Positions 48,298 to 61,954 of a stretch of DNA of 64,000 bases are shown here, piece by piece (position 1 is the first letter of the stretch; each line of letters opens with the position of its first letter). Made by a program: the position numbers and the translations under genes. Source of the stretch: Gnetum montanum (taxonomy: Eukaryota; Streptophyta; Gnetopsida; Gnetales; Gnetaceae). The notes below the pieces were generated by a model. The model searched no databases. It worked only from the letters and a program-made list of their open reading frames with translations, and was not told the origin of the DNA. The stretch is from positions 624,398 through 688,397 of the forward strand of contig MNCI01016273.1 of assembly GCA_015680685.1 (NCBI GenBank). The letters are read 5' to 3'.

Positions 48298-49781
48298 TAG
48301 TGAGTCATTTTCATCATCGGGTTCTGAAACATCTAACAGCTCAAAATCTACGGAGCTCTCCCTGGGATGAAAAGAAGGGTCATCCTCCATATCAGATAGA
48401 GAGGATGGTGAATGGATGTTGTAATCTTCTTGAGAATTATAGATAATATCTATGTTGGGATCATATTTAATTTCATCATCAGAAATATAATCATAAAAGT
48501 TTTCATTTAATTTATGTTTCTGGATGAAATGTATTTTCTTAGGATGTTTGGCCTTATCAGGACACTGATTAGCAAAATGCGGTCCTTGACATAGATAACA
48601 TCTCAAGTCTTTTCGTTTTAACTTTTGTTGACGACATCTAAACATACTAGGATACTTCCTTACATGTTTAGGTTGTTTCCTTTTCCATTGTTTATTAGAT
48701 TTATGGATATTTCCTTTACCTTTATTTTTAGCATGTTTTTTATCTTTATTTCCTTGATAATACTTTTCTTCAGGACATATGTCTAAACATAAATTTTTAC
48801 CTAACCGTTTAGATAGATCATTCATCATTCTTTGTGTTTGTTCATGATAATACAAATCTCTATTTACTTCTAATATAAATTGTCTTATCTGTCCAAAAGA
48901 CATTTCTCCTAAAACTAAATTCTGTTTCTTAATTTTAGCAAGATATTTATTATAGAAAGGTTGAGGTAAAGAACCAATTAAATGTTCTTTAGCTGTAACT
49001 TCATGAGTTAACTTTCCTTGATAATACCAACCTTCGATCTCATTGAGATACGATTGTAAATCTTGGATTCTACTCAGTCTTTCCTTAAAGAAACTATCTC
49101 TATATAATGTTTCTAAATTAGTCTTTACACCTATAAATTATTTTATAATAGCATTTAAAAATACTACTATAGGGGACATTGTTAATTTCCTTTCTATTGC
49201 TAGTGGGATATGATTCCACCATCATCTAAGGATACCTTTGAAATTATATTTTGTGTTCACAATGGCTAAATATGGTTGTTTTTCTTCCAAATAAATTTGG
49301 ATGTTCAAGAAAGATTGGATAACATCTATGACATCCTGTCTTTCTTTCAATGTTTTGTTATCCATTGAGAATGTTGGCTGTCTTGCTCCTGCTTTTCTCA
49401 TCTGAGTCATTAACACAGTTGTTGGTTCAACTTGTGGATTTTTTCATTCATGTTGTTGTAACAAAATATCTTCTTCCGTATCATATGAAGTTGGTTTAAT
49501 TGAACTTACAGTTGAAGATGATTCTTCATCTCTAGTGTTCATAAGAATTTGTAGATTGTCCATTTTCCCTTTTAACTTTTCAGCCTCTAATCTTTGTTGT
49601 TTTCGTTTGTACCTTGGTTTATGGGTATGACTAATCTTTGGAGGTGAATGAGAAGATGGAATCTTGTTGGAAGATTTTGATGAAGAAGGTATGTATGGTG
49701 GAGCAGATGGTTGAGGGTTTTTAGGCATCCAGATTTTCCTAAATATCTCATATCCTTTTTAATGTTCTCTAACATTCTCAC
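48298..49781 (-). pseudogene. Caulimovirid coat protein region, truncated
   Basis: The 3' part is an open frame (48903 to 48268) with a Lys-rich stretch, the zinc knuckle CYLCQGPHFANQCP (CX2CX4HX4C, typical of caulimovirid coat proteins) and an acidic Ser-rich tail. Upstream parts to 49781 carry stops and frame changes. The last residues run into element C sequence at about 48297, marking the integration edge. Confidence 0.8.
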
Positions 49782-49832
49782 TTCTAAAGCTTGATATTCT
49801 AATATTTCTCCTAGTGCTGTATTACCCCAATT

Positions 49833-50300
49833 CTATAAACATATTACATCTGAAGGAGCAAAAGAAGTATCTTTTGTTTTCATGTTGTAAATAGAATCTG
49901 CACCAATGGCATCCTTTTGGGTAGATGTATACAGCTGTCCAGATGTAGTGGCCGCTGTTCCAATTCCAAGCTTTTGTGCATCCCAAAATTTCATTGGGTG
50001 TTCTTCTTCTTTCTTTTTCACTTCTTCATCTAATTTGATTTTCTTTTGGTTATCTTGTTCAAGATTTTTAGATTCTTCTTTTATATTCATGTATTGATGT
50101 CGTTGTGGAGTCACTAACACATCACACTCTTTACATTGGTAATGAGAATCTAATTGGATTAACTCTTTATGATGACATGAGGGGTCATCACCAGAAATTG
50201 AAGGTTCTGAGGAAGAACTTTCTCTTTCTACTTTTTGTTTAGAAGCCTTTTTTGATTTGACTAAATTTCGAATTTCTTGTGTTTTTTTCTTTTCAGACAT
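49833..50300 (-). pseudogene. Caulimovirid region between movement and coat proteins
   Basis: An open frame of 155 codons, Lys/Glu-rich at both ends, with one C-H...C-x2-C cluster in the middle (around residues 41-60). It lies between the movement and coat regions, so it is probably the N-terminal part of the coat section or a linker of the polyprotein. I do not recognise a specific domain. Confidence 0.5.
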
Positions 50301-50569
50301 TTCTAGACTGTTCAGAGAACAAGAAGGAAAAAAGGAATTAGAGAAAAGATTAATGGGCTTCTTTTGTAATTGGTGTTGTTGTAAAGGATCATAATCTATG
50401 AACTTATGAGGTTTTAGTTTTACCGAGTTCGTCTTTTTGTACTTGTTAATGTTGGTCGTAAATACTCAAAGTATATTGAATACTCAGATGTTAGATTTGG
50501 GTATTGTGTATGTATTGGCAATTTTTTTGTATTAATTTGAACATCATATTCCAAATTTGTTGTTCTTAC

Positions 50570-51187
50570 CTAAACTTTCTGGTCACCAAAGGGTAACAGC
50601 GTTTGGATACTAGTTGAACTAAATAACTTAAAGCATAATCTAGTTCCTATGGTAGCATATATAGTTTGATCTACCATATCTACAGGAATATAAACTATTA
50701 ACATTAAACTAGATGCAATTTGAGGATCATGCAATGATAAAGTAAAATTGGGGACTGTAATAATTAACGCATCCATTTCTAACGTTCCCTTTGCTTGAGT
50801 GATAATCGCATCGTTGAAGTTCTTAAAATGTTTATCAATTAAAGCAAGCCAGTAAGGGTTCTTCAATCTATAATTGAAGTGAGGGTGTATATGGATGGAT
50901 AATTCTACTAAGTGTACATAGTTATAACCTTCTTTGATCCATTTATTGCATTCTACTGTACTAAAAAATGTTAATGCTACTGGGCGTTATCCTAATCCAT
51001 TGATCTCTAGGTCACATTCAGATAAATAGAGTTCTTTATAGGATTCTAACCATTTGCGACTAGACTTAGGATAAATCTCTGAGCATTTAGGCACGGGTAG
51101 AGGTTCATTACCATTAGAATTCGAACAAAACTAAGAAATACATTGAATATAAGAACTGGAAACTGTAATCGTTGATTGTCCTGCCAT
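50570..51187 (-). pseudogene. Caulimovirid movement protein (30K family), broken
   Basis: Begins at the ATG at 51187, with at least two stops before the well-preserved part (50866 to 50570). That part has PYWLALID, an AxGTLE box, VPNFTLSLHDP and a conserved beta-rich end, the pattern of caulimovirid movement proteins. By family knowledge such proteins modify plasmodesmata. This copy is interrupted. Confidence 0.75.
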
Positions 51188-51448
51188 GATTGTTCTCCCT
51201 GTTGATGCTGCCTCCCTACGCGACTTACTACCTCCTCCTTGGGTCTTACTCCATGACTTATATCCAATGTATCTGCATTACACATGCATAACGATCTGGG
51301 TTGTTTTACTATCTGAAGATGGTGCACATGGTTCTTATCCTAACAGATTTCTCACGTTAAGACAGAATTCTCTCCACTATGAGACTGCTCACTCACACTT
51401 CCACACTCAGATATCTATTCCTAATAGCTCAAACGTTCAAATCCTTCC

Positions 51449-51473
51449 AGGCTCTGATACCATTTCTATGTGA
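51449..51473 (-). other. Caulimovirid tRNA-Met primer binding site
   Basis: On the minus strand it reads TGGTATCAGAGCCTGG, the expected minus-strand primer site of caulimovirids. It follows the protease frame directly, so the RT/RNase H part has been deleted between them. Confidence 0.8.
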
Positions 51474-52147
51474 TGTTCTTTAGCTTTTACTGTCACATTA
51501 TCTAGTAAATGGATATGACACCAATGCTCTTTACAATGTCTAAAAGCTGCAGGGTCTTCACTAGCAATTGTAAGTATCTTTTGTCTTATCTTTAGGAATT
51601 CTTCATTTTTCTGTTGAATTTGATGAATTACCCATGTTGATGATTTTATGGGTTTCACCTCATATTCCCTAAATCTTGATACTAGATAAAATTTTCTATC
51701 ATAAGTATATTTACTTATCATAATCTTATCAGAGGTAATCTGATAAGGTTCAAAGAGACTTAAATTATCTACTCCTACTAACATATCATAATCTAACCAA
51801 TCTATCTGGTGGAATGTAAAATATATTATATCCCCTAAAGGTGTTTTTATTGGTAAAGAGGTTTTCTTTGTGATTCTTTTATCTATTTTTTCAAATCTTA
51901 CTAGAAAATGTTTAGTATCTTTCCACATATAAGATGGAACTATACTTTTCCTAGCCACAGATACTTCAGCACCTGAATCTATTAGCATATCTATAGGATA
52001 TGGTTTAAAATTTTTTAATTTAATCCAAAAAGTACAAACAAGCACTAATAAAGGTGATTTCTGATTAGAACGAATCATAATAGGATGATTAAGTTTTTTT
52101 TCTAACTCATACTGTTTCCTATTATCAGATTCTTCCTCTAATTGCAA
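51470..52147 (-). pseudogene. Caulimovirid aspartic protease region, truncated before RT
   Basis: The frame shows a DSGA active site (Asp at about residue 57 of the open frame), then a LVGVDNL-like strand. After about 220 residues it runs into the primer site and stops. No RT motif (such as YxDD) occurs before the end. Confidence 0.75.
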
Positions 52148-52740
52148 TGGTTCTATTTCATGTTCTGCCCATTTGACAAACTCTTGGAGTTGTTTAATCC
52201 TTTGAGTACGCCATATAGATTTATTTACCCCTTCTTAGATTATAGGTAAATAAGATTCTAATTATTTGAGTACACCATATAGATTTATTTACGCCATATA
52301 GGAGGTCTTCTACCGCCAAAACCTCTAGGTGTTGAAGACAATGATCTAGATGACCTTACTCTATTCATATGTAAAGCATAAAAATCTTCATCATCATCGG
52401 GTTCTGAAACATCTAATGGCTCAAAATCTGCAGAGCTCTCCCCAGGACGAAAAGAAGGATCATCCTCCATATCAGATAGAGAGGATGACGAATGGATGTT
52501 GTAATCTTCTTGAGAATTATAGATCATATCTATGTTGGGATCATATTTAATTTCATCATCAGAAATATAATCATAAAATTTTTCATTTAATTTATGTTTC
52601 TGGATGAAATGTATTTTCTTTTTTAAAAAATAAGCTCCATCGTATCAATCTCGTATGCACCACTTTATTTAGGTTTTTGACCTGAAGGTATTTATCAAAG
52701 TGTTTCAGATCACTCCTAATGATAAAGTGTTGTTCTTGGA

Positions 52741-52868
52741 CAGATAAGACAATTTATATTAGAAGTAAATAGAGATTTGTGTTATCATGAACAAACACAA
52801 AGAATGATGAATGATCTATCTAAATGGTTAAGTAAAAATTTATGTTTAGACATATGTCCTGAAGAAAA
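52741..52868 (+). pseudogene. Inverted fragment of caulimovirid coat protein
   Basis: Plus-strand reading QIRQFILEVNRDL and NDLSK...KNLCLDICPEE matches the coat frame found on the minus strand at 48890-48765. So this end of the viral copy is inverted relative to the rest, with the junction in the AT-rich stretch near 52620-52740. Confidence 0.75.
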
Positions 52869-52870
52869 GT

Positions 52871-54403
52871 TTTAAAATGGTCACATATGTTTAAAATCAT
52901 GATATTAAATGAACACAATTTACAAACCTAGGAAAGAGTAGTACATATTTACAAACACAATTTATAATGATCACATTATCCATAGTGCTAACTACTAAAT
53001 CACATTCTAGAGACTAACGTTCTAGCTATAAATAACTCAAAAAATTTTAATCTACAAAAGAATGACTCATATCAAAGTCAAAGAGAATCAAGGTAGAAAG
53101 ATTGGATATGATATCTTTATCCTTCATGATAGTGATGGTTGCACATCCATTGGTTAATTTATGATGGTTTATACTCAATCATATATCCTAAGAGCTATAC
53201 CACTTCTACAACTAGTTGTTTCTATGGATATAATATTCTATCAAGACTTGCCACTCATATTTTTTAGACAGGCTTCTCTTTTATGACCAAGTTGGCCATA
53301 AAGAAATCAGTTGAAGTTTTCCATAAAGAAATCACTTGAGGTAATCTTAGCTAAGATTCCCAACTTAGCTACAAAGGAAATAAGAGAGGAATCCATGATT
53401 GGTCATATCATCCATAGACTACTGTTGTTATTGGTGCCACTACCACTAGGTTTCTTAGACCATTTAGATGCACAAGGCTTTCCTCAAAGAGGTTAGTTCC
53501 TCTTCTGAACCTAATCACAATGCATTGCCTTAGCTTGTTGAATTCTATCTAGATTGATTATATAAACATGAGCATCTTCATATGTCTTATTATAATGAGA
53601 ATGTAAATGGTTCTTGATATAAGGATGCAAACCATGAATGAATTATTTAGCTCTTTTCTCATTTTTCCAAATATGAAGCACACACATGCTAAGTTTAGAG
53701 AATTTGACATCATACTTAGGAATTGTCCAATTACCAAAATAGAGGTAGTACAACACCTCCTTCTTAGCATGCATGTACTACACTAGAAGATAGCACTCAT
53801 TGAATACAAGAACAAATTTTCTCCAAAGAGCATCTACATCTTTATACTACTTAGCTTTCTTGTATGTGATCCACTATTGACTAGCTATACCTTTGAGCTA
53901 GCACATAACCAACTAAGTTTGTTGCACTAAGGAGTAGGTAAGAAACTTGAATGTTTCATTGATCTTATCAAGCCATTCTATGGAAATAATACAATCCTAC
54001 GCATCATTGATTGTAGGAGGTCCTAGCCTATGAAATTGCTCTATAAGCTCATGCATCATGAATTTCCTTCTATCCAAATGAGTTACTACCACTAAAATAT
54101 GGAGTATTATTGTTTCACGATATATGCTACTACAAGAATTCCAACGAATGTTAGTTAATATCTACTTAATTCACCTCCATGTTTGGATTAAGGTTTTCAT
54201 TAATCAAAGTCTCCAACTTGAGCCTTAATTCATCCTCAATGTAGGGATTATGTTCAAGGTTAGAAGTTGGAGTTGGATTGTAAGGTCCAACCTCCACATT
54301 TATAACTAACCTATGGCCTCTCCTATCATGTGTTATCATCAAGACATGTCAATCATAAGTTAATAGAAACTCTTGAAAGCTTAGATTTAATACCAACTAA
54401 TAA
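52871..54403 (-). pseudogene. Gag of another Ty3/gypsy element (chromovirus-like), broken, with tRNA-Met primer site
   Basis: Minus-strand relics: FHRLGPPT, SIEWLDKINETF, a region matching L.G.A..W, VLVFNECY, LSMCVLHIWKNEKRAK-FIHGLHP, and a zinc knuckle relic YGQLGHKREAC near 53290-53250. This is the retrotransposon Gag plan (PF03732 type) of Del/Tekay-like elements. Upstream, TGGTATTAAATC at 54395-54384 matches 9 of 12 bases of the tRNA-Met primer site TGGTATCAGAGC, so the 5' LTR should start at about 54396 and extend right. It need not be part of element C, whose pol is of a different type. Confidence 0.6.
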
Positions 54404-57400
54404 CATCCTTCTAACTAGCCTAGGCCAAAAATGTATTACCTTAGTATACTTCCTAAGGCATTAGTCATGGTAACATTCTAAGAACATAATTAAGCTACCA
54501 GAGCATTGAAATAAAATGTTAAATGAAAATAATTAATAGCCATCATTAAGACTAGAGGAAAAGAAAATGCATGAATCATAACCACAAAAGAGATGATGAA
54601 AAAGGTGAAACATGAATCGAGAACATGATATAAATAAACTAACTTATAAAAGCTCAAGATACATATACTTATAAATTAATTCATATATGGAAAAGATAAT
54701 ATCTATTCATGAAAAAATTTCTTAAATATTATAATTTTCATGAAATAAAGTTATTCTAACAACACTCCCTTGCTTCTATGGAGTTAGGATCACAAGAAAT
54801 GACTCACTCATGAGTAACAGTGAGGTTTAGTTAATCATACTTTAGAATGCTAATCTTCAACCAACCATAAAAACTCAATGATAGCTCCTAGAAATAGTAA
54901 ATAGCAAGTGAAATTAGGTCACAACTAACCAAAAGCCTAAAGTAAGCATAACAAAAAATAATATGATATCATAAATGTAATAGATCTAGAGGCAAGAGTA
55001 CATTGCTAAACATAGATAGGTAAGAGTAACTGTAGTGGGAGTCAAACTCAACCCAAATCATTATGCTTCTTCACTAATATCACAAATTTCATAAATATGT
55101 TAAAATATATTCCAAAATTAAAGTTACTCAAATTTTAGCATGGGAGCTAAAATACTGATAACATGAGAAACTACTAAAAAAATGTTGCTACTTTTATCAT
55201 AACCCATACAATGTAACATTACTACTTTAGAAACTTCTTGCTCCTTGATATGTTTATGGTTTGAGCATTTAATGTCTTGTTTTCTAACCTATGTTTATGC
55301 TTATTGACCTTTTTATTATATTGACTAAGCTTTTATATGGGATGTGAGCTATGTGCTTAGCTATGTTTTTTAATTATCCTTTTATTTTAAAAATATTTTA
55401 AGGTTTATTATTCTCTTTTGGTTAGTTTTAATTTTAATGATTTTTAATTCTTTTGTTATATGTTAGTAGTTTTTATACTTTTATATTTTTATACTTGAGT
55501 ATAGTTTAATATCTTTGGTATTTTGGATTATCTTTAATTTAGCATATATGTACTAACCTCTTTTGCAAGAGTTTTAAGTTAGTAGGTACTAGGCACTGGA
55601 TTGGTCATTAGCATATGGGGTACTACTTTGGTTTTTGGTATGATTTGTTTGGTTAAATTATATTTTTTGGTAAAATTATCTTTTTAATATTTAATATTTA
55701 ATATATATAAGCCTTTGTATTAGAGGGTCTCATGCTAGCCCTTCTCTTAGTTATCCTTTTGGACCTTAGACCTTGTTATTAGTTTGGGCATAGAGATAGC
55801 TATCAACTTGGGGCTAGACATAGCTATTAACTTTTTCATAGAAGATTCCCCTTAGGCCCATTATGGGTAGTAACCATGTGAGGAAAAAGAATTTAGAAAT
55901 ATTTTGATAATTGGAATTTTGTTTTAATTTAGTTTTTGCCAATGAGGGCTTCCTTGCCCAATGCTGTAAAACCATTGCTAAAATATAAGCCTAATCATTA
56001 TTTCATGACAGAGAACATCCTTTTTGCCTTGCCTTACTAACATTTGAGAGATGGAACCAAAGATGGAGACTTCTAGATTAGAGAGATATTTGGATTTAGA
56101 TTTGCGTTATCAATCAAGACTTATGATAATCCATATTTCAAGATCTCATTTCAAATCTTTCATAAATGTCATTGTTAATCTATGATTTTGCCTAGGATTT
56201 GAAGACTATTTGAGAGGTTGAACCCATACAAGGATCCTTTCTATAGTGCTATCAATTTCAAGTAGGTTAATTTGGTGATTTTCTCCTTTGGGTTTGGTAA
56301 TTTTCATTAGTGTGCATTGTTTGAAAATTTTCACTTGGTTTACAACTGTTTGTTTATTTTCTTGATTTTTCATATTTAAATATTTAAATATTATTTTTTG
56401 CATTTTGGAAATTTCTAAGATTCTACATCATGCATAAGATGTTAGTAAATATGTTGATCAAGTTTGATAATGTTTTGACCATGTTTTATTTTTGTTTTAA
56501 ATTTTGTCAAAAATTTACCTCTAGAAGTAGGGTCATGTTTTTGATCCTTGAGATGACTCCAAGTGATGATAACCTAGAAGGAAAAAATGTTTAGCGTGTT
56601 GGCATAGATCACAAAGCATCCTTCTTAGTTTGTTGTGATAAGGTCACAATAAATAAAATAATATATTTTTTGAATGAACATGAAATATGAAGCAACTTTT
56701 GTAAAACAACCCCTATCTTTTAGCCAACATAAAATTGTAAAAATGGCTAAAATGGCATTTAAGGTTCCTATAATGCCTGAAAATTATCAATTAGAAATTA
56801 TTGGTATTTTAGCATCTACAGGAGCATAGAATGACCATAAGAATATTATATCTCAATTTGGAAATATGTTAATATTTTTCAATCATTCATCTAAACTCAT
56901 ATTTTAAGCTTTAACCCCATTAGCACTTGACAACATTTCTTAACCTATTGGCCTAAATTTTCTAGTTTGATGTTTGAAATTTTTTGACAATTTATTTAAT
57001 AATATTTATTTAATAAATGTGAGATTTAGGCTCATCAACCATTTAGTAAAATGTGAGACTTAGGCTTATCAACTATTCAATTCAATGTGAATTTTAGATT
57101 CATCAATTATATGTTTGTTATGAGTTTTAGACTCACCAGTTCTTTGGTTTGAATCTATTGGCTTTGTTGGACATTTAGGTTTGTCTCCTCAATAACTAAG
57201 GATTTGTTTGTTATTAAATTTTTGTGTGTGTTGGATTTCAATTTTGGTTTATCCAACTATTTGAGTATATATGGATTTCAAACTCAAGAATTATATATGT
57301 AGGACTCAATCTCACTGATCATTTATATATAGGTTTTAGAATCATGAATGATATATGTAGGTTTTATACTGATCAATCATTATGTGGAATTTTGTCTCAC

Positions 57401-60400
57401 TGATCATTTATATATGGATTTCAGAATCATTAATTATTTGACAAAATGTGGATTTTAGACTCATTAGCATTGGTAATTTGATTTGTTCATTGATTGGGTT
57501 CAGGATGGCGATAGTGTTTCTAGTTTATAACTAACTATGGATTTGACATTATTATTATTATTATGGTATGGTGTTTTCTTGGTTTGGCTAACATTTATTT
57601 GCAACTACCCATGTGCATGACTATCTAGCTATTTGATTCATCCAACCAAACCTATAAGGGAGTATTTGTGCTAGTTGGTTTACCCTACTCAATCTTAGGA
57701 TTCATTTCACTTGGTTTCTATGATTTTCAAGTAATTATATTAGTTTTGATGAGAATGATTTAGAAGAGATAATTGATGATTAAATTTTCATGTTTTTGAG
57801 ATTTTATTTAATTTTTTAATTCTAGTTTAAGTTTAATTCTATGCTATAATGTTCAGCTAGGATTGTAGATTTGGAATATATATGGGATTTGTACTATTTT
57901 TGCCTACCTTAGGTGCAAGTTAACTCAAATTTGGATTTAGTTATGCTACATGGTTTATTATGTTTTAGTTAGTTGATCAATTATGTAACATTAGAGTTCA
58001 ATGCTTTTTTGGATGTAAATGTACTTTCATTTTCATATTTATATGTATTTTGGATCATGTAGTTTTGTTCTTATTTCATTTGTTCATGTACAAGTTAATT
58101 TTAATAGTTATTTTTATACATATGTTATTGTTAATTTCTAGCTTGAGCAATAGGTTTCATCCTACTTTTGGTAGTGAAAAGGTTAAGTTTGGTACACATG
58201 GTATTTTTATCACTATTTTTAAACATGTTTATATTTTTCTACATTTTGTTACCCCTATGCACCTATCATTTCTTGGATGCCTATTGCTTTGGCTATTCAA
58301 TTTTCTTGGCATCCATTCAGATTTGATTACATAGTGTTTTATCTTTTTACATATCTATATTTTATTTAAGTAATACCTTCCTGGCCTAACCTTGGTTGCA
58401 TAGTATTACATACACATTTTTTGCAACCTGAAGCTTTAGACTGTGACAAGTATCATGACTTCTAAATAAGTCACAACATTTGAACATGGGTTGCAATGGA
58501 AGTCATAATGAACTCTAATGATTAACAATAATAGATCACCATAAACCTTATCAAAAACCACCACTAACAGTATGATACAAGTTGTAACATTAGTTGTATG
58601 GCTATGTCATTAATCCAATCAAAGTAGAATATACATCTATGCTTAATCAAACAAGTGAACAACGACATAGAAATGAGGGAAAAACTATAATCTCTTTAAA
58701 AGTAATATTACTACAATAAGGACTAATGCATAAAAGTTGCAATCTTTTGATACTATGGGAATAATTGCTAATATGAAATTTTCATTAATAATGCAATCGG
58801 AAATAAATTAAAACTATAACTTATCACCTTACTATCAAACCCAAACCAAATTCCATAATAGCATATAAGATACATCAGTAAAAATTCTAGATTTATGTTC
58901 TAATGTAAAAAAACATATCCACATATCAACATGTGGCTATAAAACAAGTGGAAATATAATAACCTATAAATGCTATGTAACCTATACAAAAAAAGATTTT
59001 GGTTGATCCATAAACATTGAAGAATGGTTAAATACTTTCACTTGGTTACACAACATAAAAACTCAAGAAGATGCATATCACAATGAACCAACTATGATAC
59101 ATACATATGCAAACCATGAATTTACACATAGCTACATGTACACAACCTACAAAGCTTCCACCTCCTATACCACAAAATGTTACAATGTACTAACTAGACT
59201 TTAGAATAAAGTATATATAGGTTTTTTCTAAAATCCTCAATAGTAATAAACAAAAATACTAAAAAAACATAAATGTAAAGTTCTATGTCTCATATGTACA
59301 TTGAATTAAATTTTAAGAGCTTCCTATTCTTTCTAGTCATGTCATCCACTTTAAAAATAAGAAAAAGTTAACTTAAGACTTTCTACATATGAACTACTCA
59401 TTCTAATGTAACTATGTCATTCACATAGACTATTTAGTAATAAAATAAGTTATAATAAACTTACTATTGCTAACTCACATAATACTGAACTCTATAAAAT
59501 ATAAGCATAAAATATAAAGTCTAACTAATTACATCTCGAATATGTAAAACTTAAAAATCCAAATATAAAATATAAAATATCTAAGCTATACCATGCTAAT
59601 TGATAAACATAAAATACATACTAGAAGATAATCATTAACAAAAAGATATCTCAAATCATAAGATACATGCTCATAATATTATATGAAGTGTATGACCTCT
59701 TCAATATACCTAGCAAAGCATAACCAAGCATCAAGAGAAAATGAATTGCAAACATAGCACAAAAATACTTATGTAAGTGGTACTCCGAAGTGCTAGCCAA
59801 CATTCATGATACTTATGCACTTATTCAACTAGGTTAATGCATAGATATATTATATTATAATTCATAAATAATATAAATACATAATTAATATATAATCACT
59901 CTAGCACATGAACATCACATCAATCCATCAAATAAGAACATTCATAAGACTATCATAAGAGAATATGCATAAAGAGACCTAGACCAAAGTAAAATGCACT
60001 AGCTAAAGGTATATAAAAAATGTGGAGTATTACAAAATCACTCTTGCCATAATTAGATGTTCATTAGCAAATAACCTTTAAACTTATGAATTCTTGATGA
60101 AACATTTGTTAATAGACAATCTTCCTCTTCCTTGAGATGAGAGTTGTAGGTGAGAGACTCATCTACTATAGCTTGGAGGAGGTATCATTAGACATTCAAT
60201 GTCTCTCGTGATAAACCAACCATATCCTCTAGTGCTAAGTCCACAACATCATCAACTAAACATTCATCCTCACATCACCATTTATGTCACATATAATCTA
60301 ACAACATCTATCACAAATGCCACCATCAATCAGTCATTCATCATTAATCATCACAATAATAAAATGCTAAGATAACCTAGTAAATTCATAACAATAACAT

Positions 60401-61954
60401 AGCATATTGCTTATGATGGGAGAGACTTATTATCCATCTTATGCCAACATTCTCAAAGGTTTATCAACAAATAATCTCTAGCACAATTGCATAACCCATT
60501 TACTATAACCTATTAACTCATTCATATCTCTTCTCATGTCATAATAATAATTTCAAAGGCATCATATCTAACATCTATTGCACCTTTCACATAACTCTCA
60601 TCAATACCTAATTGCCTCATACTTGTCCAAATTAACCATTTACTAGAAACATTACTATCTTTACTCATAAGCATCATGGTCTACAATCAAGTCATTAAGT
60701 AGATCAAGACATAAACCATCAAGTCAAAGTGCTTATTGTAGGTCATGGTTTTGATTTCAGTAGGTAATGCTAAGTTATATAAAGTTATAGCTTGGGATGT
60801 ATCTATGTTTCACTTATTTTGAGTTACAACACCCCCATAGTGCCTATTGCAACTAATTGTATAAGTTATGATCATTGCAATTTATATTTATATCAACATT
60901 TTATTAAGGTAGAATCTAAATTTTGTAATATATACAATCATGCTTATGCTTTACGAACCTAATAACAAAAGGGAAAAATTTGCAAATGATGCAAACTATT
61001 ATGGATGCTGGAAGATGATATAAGAAAAGAGATATACAAATCAAACATAACTGAAACATAATCTATATCCTTTGTCAAAACCTAATTTTTATAATCTATC
61101 AATAAAAAATTCCTTCTTCATCCATTAGGCCATAAACAAAATGCCAAAAATTGACATCATGACAATCCTTTATAGAGATTTTCACAATAGAAAAATTGAT
61201 AAAACAAAAATCCTCAAATATGAGTAACTAAAAGTAGAAATACAATGTTGAAGTATTGATGCTAGTAATAGAAAAAAATATTGAAAACATGGTTCATGTC
61301 CATTTTCTCCACCATATTACAAAATTGCAAGTGTACAAAACCTGGTAAGCCTAAACTAACCATCAAAAATCCATGGCAAATTCTTACAAGTAAATCAAAG
61401 ATAAATTATCATAGAGATCTTTATAAGGAAAGATAGTTGTTAGGATGATGTTGAAGACAACCCACTAACAAAATTGCACAAATAATCTTATCAATAAAAC
61501 CTCCATCTATATAACTATAGATCTAAATAGAAAGCAAATAAATATGGAAATAATAAATCAAAGTGGAAGAATAGGAGGAAGTTTTGCTACCTATAAAACT
61601 CTTTACTCCACATAAAAAAGTGACTAACTCTCAATTTCACATAATAGATGGACAAAGTTTGACATTTCAAGTTTTTCTCAAATGCCAAATATAAAAATGA
61701 ACAATAGGGCTTAGTATTTAAAGACACAAAACCTAAATGCAATGGCTACAACCTAATCTTTTATTGTTTTCTATAAACCTTACCTTTTCTATTAAGTAAT
61801 CATACAAATTCATTTTGTTGGGATAAGGTTAGGATGATGATAAATATTTGACTTTATCAACCTAAGATTCTTTTAAAAAATAAAAATTTATAAATATTCT
61901 AAGTTATAAACCAAGACTTTAATTCAAATTTGTTCGAATCCATACAATCCTAAC
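54404..61954. other. AT-rich region without recognised genes
   Basis: Expected to include the LTR of the gag relic at 52871-54403, but its outer end is not defined. TGTAATACTCCACAT (minus strand, about 60033-60019) looks like a gypsy LTR start and is a candidate, which would require an insertion inside the LTR. A diverged minisatellite lies at 57010-57470. All longer open frames here (such as 58050-58334) lack any recognised domain. Confidence 0.4.
57010..57470 (+). repeat. Diverged minisatellite, units of about 35-50 bp
   Basis: The phrase ATGTGRATTTTAGACTCATCAATTAT and variants recur about ten times with spacing of roughly 35-50 bases, with a less regular middle at 57140-57280. Confidence 0.55.

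Larger units (their letters stand above)
48298..52870 (-). mobile_element. Endogenous caulimovirid (pararetrovirus) copy, rearranged
   Basis: Minus-strand order: coat protein C-terminal part (52620 to 52285), protease (about 52147 to 51470), primer site (51473-51449), leader, movement protein (51187 to 50570), a basic Cys/His-containing region (50300 to 49833) and coat protein (49781 to 48300). The coat C-terminal part occurs at both ends (48310-48540 and 52397-52620, nearly identical), as expected if a circular or tandem genome was captured with terminal overlap. Reverse transcriptase and RNase H are missing. An inverted coat fragment lies at 52741-52868. Several stops interrupt the genes; the locus is a defective genomic relic. 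Confidence 0.85.

Noticed and set aside
49906-50097. Plus-strand frames over the caulimovirid genes
   Set aside because: Shadows of the minus-strand frames.
60019-60033. TGTAATACTCCACAT (minus strand) as the start of a 5.6-kb LTR ending at 54396
   Set aside because: The partner LTR is not in view and the interval is too long without assuming an insertion; kept only as a remark.
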